Position numbers and translations under genes: made by a program. Shown here one piece after another: positions 1 through 8,793 of a stretch of 64,000 nucleotides of DNA. How positions within the stretch are numbered: position 1 is the stretch's first letter; every line of letters begins with the position of its first letter. Source of the DNA: Streptomyces fuscichromogenes (lineage in GTDB: Bacteria > Actinomycetota > Actinomycetes > Streptomycetales > Streptomycetaceae); NCBI RefSeq assembly GCF_014645815.1, contig NZ_BMML01000035.1:1-64000 (forward strand), given 5' to 3'. The notes under the pieces are model-generated. The model was not told the origin of the DNA. It made no database searches and worked only from the letters and a program-made list of their open reading frames with translations.

Positions 1-905
1 CTGGACAGCTCGTGCAGGATGTCCGAGGCCGGCGTGATCGGATACGAACCCAGGAACAACGGCAGCCCCGCCTGCCGCGACGCCGCCACCAGACCATAGG
101 CCAACGCCAGGTTGCCGGAGATGTTGCGGTAGGTACCCACCGGGAACGCCGTCGCCGCCGGAGCGATCTCGTAGGAGACCGCGAAGTCCTCCGTCGTCTC
201 CCCGAAGTTCCAGCCCGCCCGGAACGCCACCAGATTCGCCTTCATCACCTCCGGCTTCCGGGCGAACTTCTCCCGCAGGAACCGCTCCGTACCCTCCGTC
301 GGCCGGTGATACATCCACGACAGCAGACCGAGCGCGAACATGTTCTTGCTCCGCTCCGCCTCCTTGCGGGTGAGGTCGAACTCCTTCAGCGCCTCCACGG
401 TGAGCGTGGTCAGCGGCACCGGGTGGAGGCTGTACCCGTCGAGTGACCCGTCCTCCAGGGGCGAGGTGTCGTAGCCGACCTTCTGCATCGCCCGTTTGGT
501 GAATTCGTCCGTGTTGACGATGATCTCCGCACCGCGCGGCACATCGGCGATGTTGGCCTTGAGCGCGGCCGGGTTCATCGCGACCAGGACGTTCGGCGCG
601 TCCCCGGGGGTGAGGATGTCGTGGTCCGCGAAGTGCAGCTGAAACGAGGAAACCCCCGGCAGTGTGCCTGCGGGGGCCCGGATCTCGGCCGGGAAATTCG
701 GCAGCGTCGACAGATCATTACCGAAGGACGCCGTCTCCGACGTGAACCGGTCGCCCGTCAGCTGCATACCGTCACCCGAGTCCCCCGCGAACCGGATGAT
801 CACCCGATCCAGGCGCCGGACGGCCTTCACACCGCCCGGCTTGCGCTGTTCTCCCACGACGGTTCCGTCGGCCTGTTCCGTTGTCCTGCTGACCTGGCTG
901 GTCAC
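1..905 (-). CDS. korA: 2-oxoacid:ferredoxin oxidoreductase alpha subunit, partial
   Basis: Only the first 301 codons are present; the gene runs off the left edge. The GTG start at 905 sits behind AAGGAGGT (about 912-921). The translated N-terminus has FAGDSGDGMQLTGDRF, the gamma-domain signature of 2-oxoglutarate/pyruvate ferredoxin oxidoreductases, then NMFALGLLSWMYHRP, and near the edge GSYPITPASDILHEL, the start of the pyrimidine-binding domain. The family oxidises a 2-oxoacid to acyl-CoA and reduces ferredoxin in the cytoplasm with a KorB partner, which should lie further left on this strand (not seen). The gamma-alpha fusion is typical of actinobacterial KorA. Its closeness to a complex I operon lacking the NADH module suggests a ferredoxin link (inference). 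Confidence 0.93.
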   Translation of the reverse strand, partial: MTSQVSRTTEQADGTVVGEQRKPGGVKAVRRLDRVIIRFAGDSGDGMQLTGDRFTSETASFGNDLSTLPNFPAEIRAPAGTLPGVSSFQLHFADHDILTPGDAPNVLVAMNPAALKANIADVPRGAEIIVNTDEFTKRAMQKVGYDTSPLEDGSLDGYSLHPVPLTTLTVEALKEFDLTRKEAERSKNMFALGLLSWMYHRPTEGTERFLREKFARKPEVMKANLVAFRAGWNFGETTEDFAVSYEIAPAATAFPVGTYRNISGNLALAYGLVAASRQAGLPLFLGSYPITPASDILHELS

Positions 906-1107
906 TGAACTGGACCTCCTTCGAGGCGGCTGTCCGGGAGCGGTCGTCCCACGGACCATCCCGTAATCAACCCTACGTCGGTTAGGGTCGCCTTCCCGTG
1001 CCCACTCACATGCTGGACGGGTTTCTGAGACGACCTGTCGCCCTGACTTGTCACGATTTTCCCTCCCCCTGGCCGCCTTCCGGCGCCGACACGGTGCCGT
1101 CGGCCCG

Positions 1108-1779
1108 TCAGGAGTTCAGATACGTCAGAACGGCCAGAACGCGCCGGTGGTCACCGTCGCTCTGGGCGAGCCCGAGTTTGAGGAAGATGTTGCTGACGTG
1201 CTTCTCGACGGCTCCGTCGCTCACCACCAGCTGGCGCGCGATCGCCGAGTTCGTCCGCCCCTCGGCCATCAGCCCCAGCACCTCCCGCTCCCGCGGGGTG
1301 AGGCCCGCAAGGACGTCCTGCTTCCGGCTCCGGCCCAGCAACTGCGCGACGACCTCCGGGTCCAGCGCCGTACCGCCCGCGGCGACCCGCACCACGGCGT
1401 CCACGAACTCCCGCACCTCGGCGACCCGGTCCTTCAGCAGATAGCCCACGCCCCGGCTGGAACCGGCCAGCAGTTCGGTGGCGTAGCGCTCCTCCACGTA
1501 CTGCGACAGCACCAGCACCCCGAGCCCCGGATGAGTCTTCCGCAGCCGTACGGCCGCCCGCACGCCCTCGTCGGTGTGCGTCGGCGGCATCCGCACATCC
1601 GCGACGACGACGTCCGGCAGCGCGTCCTGGGCGTCCAGGTCGGCGATGGTCTTGACCAGCGCCTCTGCGTCTCCGACACCCGCGACGACGTCATGCCCCC
1701 GATCGGTCAGCAGCCGGGTCAGCCCCTCCCTGAGCAGCACGGAATCCTCGGCGATGACCACCCGCACCCTGTCCTCCAC
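1108..1779 (-). CDS. NarL/LuxR-family response regulator
   Basis: The product is a 223-residue two-component regulator. The receiver domain begins VRVVIAEDS (acidic pocket near residues 11-12), with the phospho-acceptor Asp at about 61 in VVADVRMPP and a conserved Lys in YLLKDRV. The C-terminus carries a LuxR helix-turn-helix starting at LTPREREVLGLMAEG. I chose the GTG at 1779 because GGGAG lies just upstream; an in-frame ATG at 1815 is the alternative. The two sensor kinases next to it on the same strand are the obvious partners, so it probably binds DNA after phosphotransfer from one or both. Its targets cannot be read from the sequence. Confidence 0.93.
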   Translation of the reverse strand: MEDRVRVVIAEDSVLLREGLTRLLTDRGHDVVAGVGDAEALVKTIADLDAQDALPDVVVADVRMPPTHTDEGVRAAVRLRKTHPGLGVLVLSQYVEERYATELLAGSSRGVGYLLKDRVAEVREFVDAVVRVAAGGTALDPEVVAQLLGRSRKQDVLAGLTPREREVLGLMAEGRTNSAIARQLVVSDGAVEKHVSNIFLKLGLAQSDGDHRRVLAVLTYLNS

Positions 1780-1925
1780 GATCTCCCGGCCCCCCACACC
1801 CCGTCCGGCATACATGCCTGCCCTGTCCAAAAGACCAGCATTCCAGCATTCGAACCGGAGCGCGTGCGGGTAACGAGAGGAGCCGAACCAAATCAGGCCG
1901 CCCACTGGCCCGCGTCCCCACCCCC

Positions 1926-2119
1926 CAGCCTGTCCGCCGCCTGAGGACGGAAGTCCCCCCAGCCCGTCCGGCGTCTGAGGACGAGATCCGGTCCGCGCCC
2001 CTTCCAGCCTGTCCGGCGTCTGAGGGCGAGATCGGGTCCGCACTCCTTCCAGCCTGTCCGGTGCTTGAGGGCGAGATCGGGTCCGCCCCCCTCCAGCCCG
2101 TCCGGCGTTTGAGGACGAG
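1926..2119. repeat. Streptomyces intergenic tandem repeat, five units
   Basis: Five copies of a unit close to CAGCCCGTCCGGCGTYTGAG, followed by GRCGAG, start at 1926, 1960, 2005, 2050 and 2094. The last four repeat with a period of 44-45 bp and share the spacer text atcgggtccgc. Single copies of this unit are common between Streptomyces genes (established by recollection); the tandem arrangement is seen here. It fills the space between the regulator gene and the first kinase gene. Confidence 0.85.
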
Positions 2120-2234
2120 GCCGTTCAGGCCGAAGCGGGGGTCCGGGGGCGGCAGCCCCCGAATCGGGCGGTCGAAGGGGGCCCACCCCCTGGAGGATGG
2201 GACGGGTAGGGGCGGCGGGGGCGAGAACCCGCCC

Positions 2235-3614
2235 TCAGCCACGCCAGGGCAGCTCCGCCGTCACCCGCGTAGGCCCACCCACCGGCGAGTCCACCACCAG
2301 AATCCCGTCCACGGCGTCCAGCCGCTCGGCCAGCCCCGCCAGCCCCGACCCCGCCGCGGTGTCCGCACCCCCCAACCCGTCATCCACGACCTGCAGCATC
2401 AACCGGTCCTCACTCCGCCACACATCCACCTCCGCCCCCCTCGCCCGCGCATGCTTGCTGACGTTCTGAAGCAGCTCGGACACCGTGAAGTACGCGATCC
2501 CCTCGATCGCCGCCGCCGGCCGCTCCGCCAGGTCGACCTCCACCCGCACCGGCACCGTGCACCGCGAGGCCACCGCGGACAGCGCCGCGTCCAGCCCCCG
2601 GTCGGTCAGCACCGCCGGATGGATCCCGCGGGCCAGATCCCGCAGCTCCTGCAACGCGGTCTTCACCTCACCATGCGCCTCGTCCACCATCCGCGCCGCG
2701 ACCTGCGGATCCTCCCGCAGCTTCTCCTTCGCCAGCCCCAGATCCATGGCCAGCGCCACCAGCCGCGCCTGCGCCCCGTCATGCAGATCCCGCTCGATGC
2801 GCCGCAGGTCGGCGGCGGCGGTGTCCACGACGACCCCCCGGTCGGACTCCAGCTCCACCACCCGCGACGCCAGCCTCGACGGCCCCAGCAGCCCGTGCAC
2901 CATCACCCGGTCCACCAGCGTCAACGCTCGTACGATCCACGGCGTGGCCAGCGTGAACAGCAGTCCCACCAGCGCGGTCACCGTGATCTCGAACGGGTTG
3001 TCGAGGTAGACGCTGTGGTGCGCGTCGCCGTACAGCTGGAGCCCGCCCTGCCCGGCCCACACCGGGAACACCCAGAACCACAGCGGATACGTCAACAGGG
3101 CCCAGCCGTACGCCCAGAAGTTGACGGCGACGACGAAGGAGAACATCGACCACGGGAACTGGATGACCGCGTACAGCAGATGACGCCAGGACGTACCGCT
3201 CTTCAGCACCGCGCCGACCCAGGGGAAGAATCCCGGCTTGCGCATCCGCAGCGGCTCCGGGTCGGCCACCTCCAGCTTCAGCAGCCCACGCGCGCGTGCC
3301 CGTTCCAGAGCCCCGAAGCCACGGCATCCGGCGAGGGCCACCGCCAGCAGCGGGATCCCGATGAAGGTCACCAGCAGACCGACGCCCAGGGCCAGCATCG
3401 TCACGGTCCACACGAACAGCGTGACGCCGACCGGAAGGCCCAGCAGGACATAGCCGAACTCACGCCAGCTGCGAGCCTCGAACGGTGCCCGCAGCACGGC
3501 CGGTACCCGATGCCGACGCCCGCCGTACGGCTCGTATCCGTACCCGTCGTCCTGCCCGTACCCGTACCCGTACCCGTAGCCGTGCTCGTACCCGTGTCCG
3601 TATTCCGTGGCCAT
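2235..3614 (-). CDS. sensor histidine kinase (HisKA_3 type)
   Basis: The protein has 459 residues. It starts with a Gly-Tyr repeat (residues 5-30, GYGYGYGYG) that is probably disordered. A membrane sensor region follows with about four hydrophobic segments (roughly 52-98, 150-185 and 205-235). The phospho-acceptor His is at about 278 in RDLHDGAQARLV, the signature of the NarX/DesK-type kinases. The ATPase domain has the N box in VSELLQNVSKHA and a G box in DDGLGGA. It lies next to the response regulator gene and is about half identical by eye to the next kinase gene, most clearly in the catalytic half. The start is the ATG at 3614; the repeat-rich N-terminus makes a later start possible but no better one is seen. 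Confidence 0.93.
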   Translation of the reverse strand: MATEYGHGYEHGYGYGYGYGQDDGYGYEPYGGRRHRVPAVLRAPFEARSWREFGYVLLGLPVGVTLFVWTVTMLALGVGLLVTFIGIPLLAVALAGCRGFGALERARARGLLKLEVADPEPLRMRKPGFFPWVGAVLKSGTSWRHLLYAVIQFPWSMFSFVVAVNFWAYGWALLTYPLWFWVFPVWAGQGGLQLYGDAHHSVYLDNPFEITVTALVGLLFTLATPWIVRALTLVDRVMVHGLLGPSRLASRVVELESDRGVVVDTAAADLRRIERDLHDGAQARLVALAMDLGLAKEKLREDPQVAARMVDEAHGEVKTALQELRDLARGIHPAVLTDRGLDAALSAVASRCTVPVRVEVDLAERPAAAIEGIAYFTVSELLQNVSKHARARGAEVDVWRSEDRLMLQVVDDGLGGADTAAGSGLAGLAERLDAVDGILVVDSPVGGPTRVTAELPWRG

Positions 3615-3755
3615 CGGCGCCGTCCCGTCCTGTCCAGCCCTGCCTCATCGGCCTGTCCTGCCGTACCTCCACCCTGCTGTGCCGCAGGTCCACGGACCAT
3701 GGAGTCCGTCGGCCTCTTGAACGGGGGGTTTTCCCCACCCCTCCCACGCGCTTCG

Positions 3756-4946
3756 CTACGCCCGGTCGCGCCAGGGCAGCTCCGCGGTCACCGTCGTGGG
3801 ACCGCCGGCCGGTGAGTCCACGACGAACAGGCCGTCGACCGCACCCAGCCGCTCCGCGAGCCCCCGCATCCCGGAGCCGCCGTCCAGGCTCGCCCCGCCG
3901 TGCCCGTCGTCCCGCACCTGGATCAGCAGCCGGTCGTCGGCCCGCCACACGTCCACCGACGCGGTCCGCGCCCCGCTGTGCTTGCTGATGTTCTGGAGCA
4001 ACTCGGAGACGGTGAAATAGGCGATGCCCTCGATCGCGGGCGCCGGTCTCGACGGCAGGTCGGCGGTCACCTGGACCGGCACCGTGCAGCGCGTCGCAAC
4101 CGACGACAGCGCCGCGTCCAGCCCCCGGTCGGTCAGCACCGCCGGATGGATGCCCCGGGCGAGATCTCTGAGCTCCTGGAGCGCCAGCTTCACCTCGCCG
4201 TGGGCCTCCTCGACCATCGCGGCGGCCCCGTCGGGATCCTCCAGCAGCTTCTCCTTCGCCAGGCCGAGCCCCATCGCCAGATTGACGAGCCGGGCCTGCG
4301 CGCCGTCGTGCAGATCCCGCTCGATGCGCCGCAGGTCGGCGGCGGCCGTGTCGACGACCACCCCCCGGTCCGACTCCAGCTCGGCGATACGGCGCTCCAG
4401 CTCGTCCGAGGGCGACAGCAGCCCGCGCACCATCGCCCGGTCCACGTTCGCCAGCCCGCGTGCGACGAACGGCAGCACCGGCCACAGCACGAACAGCGAG
4501 ACCAGCGTCGTGCAGAAGGTGAGCACGCCCCACGGCAGCCGGATGAAGTCGTACAACAGCGTCCGCCAGGCCACCGGATCCTTCAACGTCATCCACAGCC
4601 GCTGAGTGCCCGCACCGCGCCCGGCCCACGGCAGCGGGGTCGGCTCCTCCACCCGCACCCCGAGCAGCGCACGCGCGCGTGCCCGCTCCAGCTTCCCCAG
4701 CTGCCGGGCGCCCAGCAGGGTCGCGGCGAGCAGAGGGATACCGATCACCGTCAGCGTCAGTACACCGCTCACCCACACCGTCGTGACGACATAGACGAAG
4801 CCGAGCAGCGACATCGGCAGGTTCAGCAGGAGGTGCGCGATCTCCTTCCAGGTGTGACCGTCGAAGGCGAAGCGCACGGGCGGCAGCCGCTCGTGGTCCT
4901 CCGCGCCGTCGGCGAAGCTGCGGGATCTGGGTGCGGGTGCGGTCAT
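3756..4946 (-). CDS. sensor histidine kinase, paralogue of neighbour
   Basis: The protein has 396 residues from the ATG at 4946 (MTAPAPRSRS). The frame stays open to an ATG at 5021, but that extension looks non-coding. Like its neighbour it has a membrane sensor half (hydrophobic stretches near 36-80 and 125-165), the H box RDLHDGAQARLV with His at about 213, and an HSP90-type ATPase domain (VSELLQNISKHSG, then DDGHGGA). It lacks the Gly-Tyr N-terminus of the neighbour. The two kinases look like a tandem duplication sharing a single response regulator. The stimulus is unknown. Confidence 0.93.
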   Translation of the reverse strand: MTAPAPRSRSFADGAEDHERLPPVRFAFDGHTWKEIAHLLLNLPMSLLGFVYVVTTVWVSGVLTLTVIGIPLLAATLLGARQLGKLERARARALLGVRVEEPTPLPWAGRGAGTQRLWMTLKDPVAWRTLLYDFIRLPWGVLTFCTTLVSLFVLWPVLPFVARGLANVDRAMVRGLLSPSDELERRIAELESDRGVVVDTAAADLRRIERDLHDGAQARLVNLAMGLGLAKEKLLEDPDGAAAMVEEAHGEVKLALQELRDLARGIHPAVLTDRGLDAALSSVATRCTVPVQVTADLPSRPAPAIEGIAYFTVSELLQNISKHSGARTASVDVWRADDRLLIQVRDDGHGGASLDGGSGMRGLAERLGAVDGLFVVDSPAGGPTTVTAELPWRDRA

Positions 4947-5070
4947 GTGCGCCAGCGTGCCGTGTGCCGTGGCGCGACGCCATGGAGTTCGCCGCCCGGG
5001 ACGTCCTGGGGAAAACCCCACCAGTCGCCCCCGGTCCCGCTTTCCCCTGTCCCACCGTGTGACGGCCTGC

Positions 5071-5098
5071 TTACCGTGTCTTTATCAGGGCCTAGACT
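5071..5098 (+). promoter_or_regulatory. candidate promoter of the nuo operon
   Basis: TTACCG (5071-5076) and TAGACT (5093-5098) are separated by 16 bp, resembling a principal-sigma promoter. It lies about 95 bp before nuoA, in the gap between divergent genes. No transcript data are available, so this is a pattern call only. Confidence 0.4.
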
Positions 5099-5191
5099 CC
5101 CGTGCGTACAGATCGTCGAATCAAGAGTTGACTGAGGTCACGGCACCGGGCCGGTCGGGCCCGTGGTCTGTCGAGGGAGCGAGGACGGGCT

Positions 5192-5602
5192 ATGCGGGAG
5201 ACGGTGGGCGGTGAACCGACCGCGGTCCTCGCCGCGGACTACTTCGCGTCCTACTCGGTCGTGGGACTGCTGGCGCTGGTCGGCGTGGTCTTCGTCGCCG
5301 TCGCCTTCGGCGCCGGCCGGCTGCTGCGCCCGGTGGTCCCCACCCCCGAGAAACTCCTCACCTACGAGTGCGGCGTCGATCCCGTCGGCGAGGGCTGGGC
5401 CCATACCCAGGTCCGCTACTACGTCTACGCCTTCCTCTACGTCATCTTCGCCGTCGACTCGATCTTCCTGTTCCCCTGGGCGACGGTCTTCGCCGCCCCC
5501 GGCTACGGCGCGACCACGCTCGTGGAGATGTTCGTCTTCCTCGGCTTCCTCACCGTCGGCCTGCTGTACGCATACAAGAAGGGCGTCCTGACATGGACGT
5601 GA
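5192..5602 (+). CDS. nuoA: NADH-quinone oxidoreductase subunit A
   Basis: The product is a 136-residue membrane subunit of the complex I proton-pumping arm. It has three hydrophobic helices and the family signature LTYECGVDPVGEGW before RYYVYAFLYVIFAVDSIFLFPW, with the conserved Cys on the loop near the quinone channel. It is the first gene of a ten-gene operon and its end overlaps nuoB by 10 bp. This is probably the second, reduced complex I set known in Streptomyces (often numbered with a 2) rather than the 14-gene operon, because nuoD, E, F and G are absent. Confidence 0.96.
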   Translation: MRETVGGEPTAVLAADYFASYSVVGLLALVGVVFVAVAFGAGRLLRPVVPTPEKLLTYECGVDPVGEGWAHTQVRYYVYAFLYVIFAVDSIFLFPWATVFAAPGYGATTLVEMFVFLGFLTVGLLYAYKKGVLTWT

Positions 5603-6219
5603 CGCCGGAGCCCGTGCCGCTGCCGGAGCCGCAAAGGCTGGGCGCGCTCGCCCGCCTCGCCCCCGAACCGATGAAGGTCGTCCTCAACTGGGGCCGCCGC
5701 TACTCGCTCTGGGTCTTCAACTTCGGTCTCGCCTGCTGCGCGATCGAGTTCATCGCCGCGTCGATGGCCCGCCACGACTTCATCCGCCTCGGGGTGATCC
5801 CCTTCGCACCGGGCCCCCGCCAGGCCGACCTGATGGTGGTCTCGGGCACGGTCACCGACAAGATGGCCCCGGCGGTCAAGCGTCTGTACGAGCAGATGCC
5901 CGAACCGAAGTACGTCATCTCCTTCGGCGCCTGCTCGAACTGCGGCGGCCCCTACTGGGACTCCTACTCCGTCACCAAGGGCGTCGACCAGATCATCCCC
6001 GTCGACGTCTACGTCCCCGGCTGCCCGCCGCGCCCCGAGGCGCTCCTCCAGGGCATCCTCAAACTCCAGGAGAAGATCGCCGCGGAGTCCCTGGGCGAGC
6101 GCTACAGCACCACCCCCCGCCCGTCCGCCGCGGCCCTCCAGAGCGGCCTGGTCCGGCCGCCGGCCCCCACGGCTTCCGCGGCCCCCGCGGCCGACGAGGG
6201 CGAGGGGGACGCGCGATGA
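5593..6219 (+). CDS. nuoB: NADH-quinone oxidoreductase subunit B
   Basis: The ATG at 5593 overlaps the end of nuoA. The 208-residue product carries the N2 iron-sulfur ligands: the tandem Cys pair at about 48-49 (FGLACCAIEF), Cys in FGACSNCGG (about 114) and Cys in VPGCPPRPE (about 144). In complex I this cluster passes electrons to quinone. Residues from about 170 form a Pro/Ala-rich tail not found in typical NuoB. The quinone site normally needs NuoD, which is not encoded here, so the partner must come from elsewhere or the enzyme works differently (inference). Confidence 0.96.
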   Translation: MDVTPEPVPLPEPQRLGALARLAPEPMKVVLNWGRRYSLWVFNFGLACCAIEFIAASMARHDFIRLGVIPFAPGPRQADLMVVSGTVTDKMAPAVKRLYEQMPEPKYVISFGACSNCGGPYWDSYSVTKGVDQIIPVDVYVPGCPPRPEALLQGILKLQEKIAAESLGERYSTTPRPSAAALQSGLVRPPAPTASAAPAADEGEGDAR

Positions 6220-7826
6220 CGACCCCGCCCGGCTGGCTGCCGGCCCCCGTCGAGGAACTCTTCGGCACGGACGCCACAGCCGACGAGTCCTACGACGTGC
6301 TGACCGTCGACGTGCCTCCCGCCGCCTGGCTCGCCGCCCTGGAGACCGCCCGTACTACCCTCTCCTGCACCTACTTCGACTGGCTGAGCGCGGTCGACGA
6401 ACCCGGCACCGGCTTCCGCGTCTCCGCCCATGTCGTCGCCCTCGCCCCGGTCCGCCGTCTGCTCCTGCGTACGACCGTCCCGCACACCGCCCCCGAACTC
6501 CCGTCCGCCGTGGGCGTCTACGCGGGCGCCCGCTGGCACGAACGCGAGACCCACGAGATGTTCGGCGTCCGCTTCACCGGCCACCCCGGCCTGGACCACC
6601 TCCTCCTTCCGGAAACCTTCGAGGGCCACCCCCTCCGCAAGGACTTCGTCCTCGCCGCCCGCGTCGCCAAGGCCTGGCCCGGCGCCAAGGAACCGGGCGA
6701 GTCCGACCACGGCGGCCCCAAGCGCCGCCAGATGCTCCCCCCGGGCGTCCCCGACCCCAACGAGTGGGGCCCCCTCAAGGGCCAACTCCCGCCCGCCCCC
6801 ACCCGCCCGACACGAGCCGCAGCAGGCCGCACCACCGGCGAACGCCCGGCCCGCGCTGTCGCCGAACGCCCGGCCCGCGCTGCCGTGGACCGCCCGGTAC
6901 GCCGCTCACGAACGGCCGCGGAAGGCTCGGCGAGCCAGCCGACAGGAATGGCCGAGCCGACAGGAACGGCCGAGCCGACCGAGTCGGTCGAGCCGAGCGG
7001 GCCGAGCGGGCCGACTGCGGTGGGTGCGGCAGATGCGACCCGGCCGACGGTCGCTCCGCGCCGGGCACGGACTGCGAGCGAGGGTTCCGCCACGCAGCGG
7101 ACGGTCTCCGGTGCGGAGGAGGCGCCGACAGAGGAGAGCGCCGTGGAAGGCACCGGTGTGGCGGCGACCGCACCTGCCACCGAGCCGCCGGCTGCTCCCC
7201 GAGGGCCGCGCCGGGCACGCACCGCCTCGGGCGGCTCCGCTTCACAGCGCGCGCAGGAGACGGAAGCGCCTGCGGCACCGGCCGAGCCGCCCCGCCCCGC
7301 AGCCCCCCGCAGCTCGGACGCGCCGTGGCACCACGCCCGTCCGGCCTTCGACGAACCGGAGGCCGGAACGGCAACCGGGACGCCGACCGCCCTGACGGAG
7401 ACAGTAGGAACCGAGGCCGGAACCGGGTCCGGGACCGGGTCCGGGTCTGAGACCGAGACCAAGGCTGACGCGCCGGAGGCGGGGGAGCCGACGGCATCCG
7501 CGACGCCAGCTTCGGAGCCGACGGCGCTGAAGCCGACTGGACCGCAGCCGACGGCACCGGAGCCGACCGAACCGAGGGCGGCCGAACCGAGGGCGGCCGA
7601 GTCGGACCCCGCCGCGTCCACGGAGCCCGAGCCGGAGCCTGCCGAGCCCGACGCATCCGAGGACTCCGGCCCTGAACCGTCAACATCACAGGCTCCGGTC
7701 TCCGATACCCCGGCCCCCGAAGCCGCCGTGTCCGACGCCCCGCACGGCCCCGAAGTCCAGCCCACGGACGCCGCCACCCCCGAACGCCCCACTCCCCACG
7801 ACGACCCCGCAGGAGGCCCGCAGTGA
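6216..7826 (+). CDS. nuoC: NADH-quinone oxidoreductase subunit C with long disordered tail
   Basis: Residues 1 to about 190 are a NuoC (30-kDa subunit) domain. The family signature is ERETHEMFGVRFTGHPG, followed by LLLPETFEGHPLRKDF. The remaining roughly 345 residues are low-complexity Pro/Ala/Glu/Thr sequence without a recognisable fold; no NuoD domain is fused. Within it three related segments of the form RRARTASEGSATQR recur near residues 228, 281 and 332. Usual NuoC proteins are about 180-250 residues. The start overlaps nuoB by 4 bp, and the stop overlaps nuoH by 4 bp behind AGGAGG (7811-7816), so translation is coupled. A NuoC this long has no obvious electron-transfer role for the tail. 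Confidence 0.93.
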   Translation: MTTPPGWLPAPVEELFGTDATADESYDVLTVDVPPAAWLAALETARTTLSCTYFDWLSAVDEPGTGFRVSAHVVALAPVRRLLLRTTVPHTAPELPSAVGVYAGARWHERETHEMFGVRFTGHPGLDHLLLPETFEGHPLRKDFVLAARVAKAWPGAKEPGESDHGGPKRRQMLPPGVPDPNEWGPLKGQLPPAPTRPTRAAAGRTTGERPARAVAERPARAAVDRPVRRSRTAAEGSASQPTGMAEPTGTAEPTESVEPSGPSGPTAVGAADATRPTVAPRRARTASEGSATQRTVSGAEEAPTEESAVEGTGVAATAPATEPPAAPRGPRRARTASGGSASQRAQETEAPAAPAEPPRPAAPRSSDAPWHHARPAFDEPEAGTATGTPTALTETVGTEAGTGSGTGSGSETETKADAPEAGEPTASATPASEPTALKPTGPQPTAPEPTEPRAAEPRAAESDPAASTEPEPEPAEPDASEDSGPEPSTSQAPVSDTPAPEAAVSDAPHGPEVQPTDAATPERPTPHDDPAGGPQ

Positions 7827-8791
7827 ACGACGCTCTGGACGTCGGCCTGCGACTGCTCGCCGTGTTCGTCGTCTTCCTCACCTTCCCCCTGATCGTTGGT
7901 CAGACCGAGCACAAGGTGATGGCCCATATGCAGGGCCGCCTCGGCCCGATGTACGCCGGTGGTTTCCACGGCTGGGCCCAGCTGATCGCCGACGGCGTGA
8001 AGTTCGCGCAGAAGGAGGACGTGGTCCCGGCGGGCGCGGACCGCCGCGTCTTCCAGCTGGCCCCCGCGGTGGCCCTCCTCCCGTATCTGCTCGTGCTGCT
8101 CGCCATCCCGATCGGCCCCGGCGAGGGCGCGGTCGGCCAGGTCCTGGACGCGGGTGTGTTCTTCGTACTGGCCGTGATGGGCGTCGGTGTCCTCGGCTCG
8201 CTCATGGCCGGCTGGGCCAGCGCCAACAAGTTCTCCCTCCTCGGCGGCCTGCGCACCGCCGCCCAGCTCCTCGCCTACGAACTCCCGATGCTGCTCGCCG
8301 CCGCCTCCGTGGCGATGGCGGCCGGCACCGTCTCCCTGCCGGGCATCGTCAGCTCCTTCCACTGGTGGTGGCTGCCCTGGCAGATCACCGGCGGCCTGGT
8401 CTTCTTCGTCGCCGGTCTCGCGGAGCTCCAACGGCCTCCGTTCGACATGCCCGTCGCCGACTCGGAGATCATCTTCGGCGCGTACACCGAGTACACCGGC
8501 CTGCGTTTCGCGCTGTTCCTGCTCGCCGAGTACGCAGGGATCGTCGTCCTGTGCGGCCTGACCACCGTCCTCTTCCTGGGCGGCTGGCACGGTCCGTGGG
8601 GTGCGGACGGCCTCGGCTGGCTGTGGACCCTCCTGAAGACGGCGCTCCTCGCCTTCGTCGTGATCTGGCTTCGCGTCACCTACCCCCGCCTGCGTGAGGA
8701 CCAGCTGCAGAAGTTCTCCTGGACCCTCCTCGTCCCCCTCTCTCTCGCCCAGATCGCCCTCACCGGCATCGTCAAGGTGGTGATCTCCTAA
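7823..8791 (+). CDS. nuoH: NADH-quinone oxidoreductase subunit H
   Basis: The GTG start at 7823 sits 6 bp after AGGAGG and overlaps the nuoC stop. The 322-residue product has about eight membrane helices. Signatures are RLGPMYAGGFHGWAQLIADG near residues 40-60 (related to the GPNRVGP..LQP.ADG motif) and ELQRPPFDMPVADSEI with AYTEYTGLRFALFLLAEY. NuoH forms the base of the quinone chamber linking the hydrophilic and membrane arms. It is somewhat shorter than the usual 325-450 residues of Streptomyces NuoH1. Confidence 0.96.
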   Translation: MNDALDVGLRLLAVFVVFLTFPLIVGQTEHKVMAHMQGRLGPMYAGGFHGWAQLIADGVKFAQKEDVVPAGADRRVFQLAPAVALLPYLLVLLAIPIGPGEGAVGQVLDAGVFFVLAVMGVGVLGSLMAGWASANKFSLLGGLRTAAQLLAYELPMLLAAASVAMAAGTVSLPGIVSSFHWWWLPWQITGGLVFFVAGLAELQRPPFDMPVADSEIIFGAYTEYTGLRFALFLLAEYAGIVVLCGLTTVLFLGGWHGPWGADGLGWLWTLLKTALLAFVVIWLRVTYPRLREDQLQKFSWTLLVPLSLAQIALTGIVKVVIS

Positions 8792-8793
8792 CC

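Noticed and set aside
1926..2119. CRISPR-like array
   Set aside because: The spacers are nearly identical to each other, as in a tandem repeat, and no cas gene is nearby.
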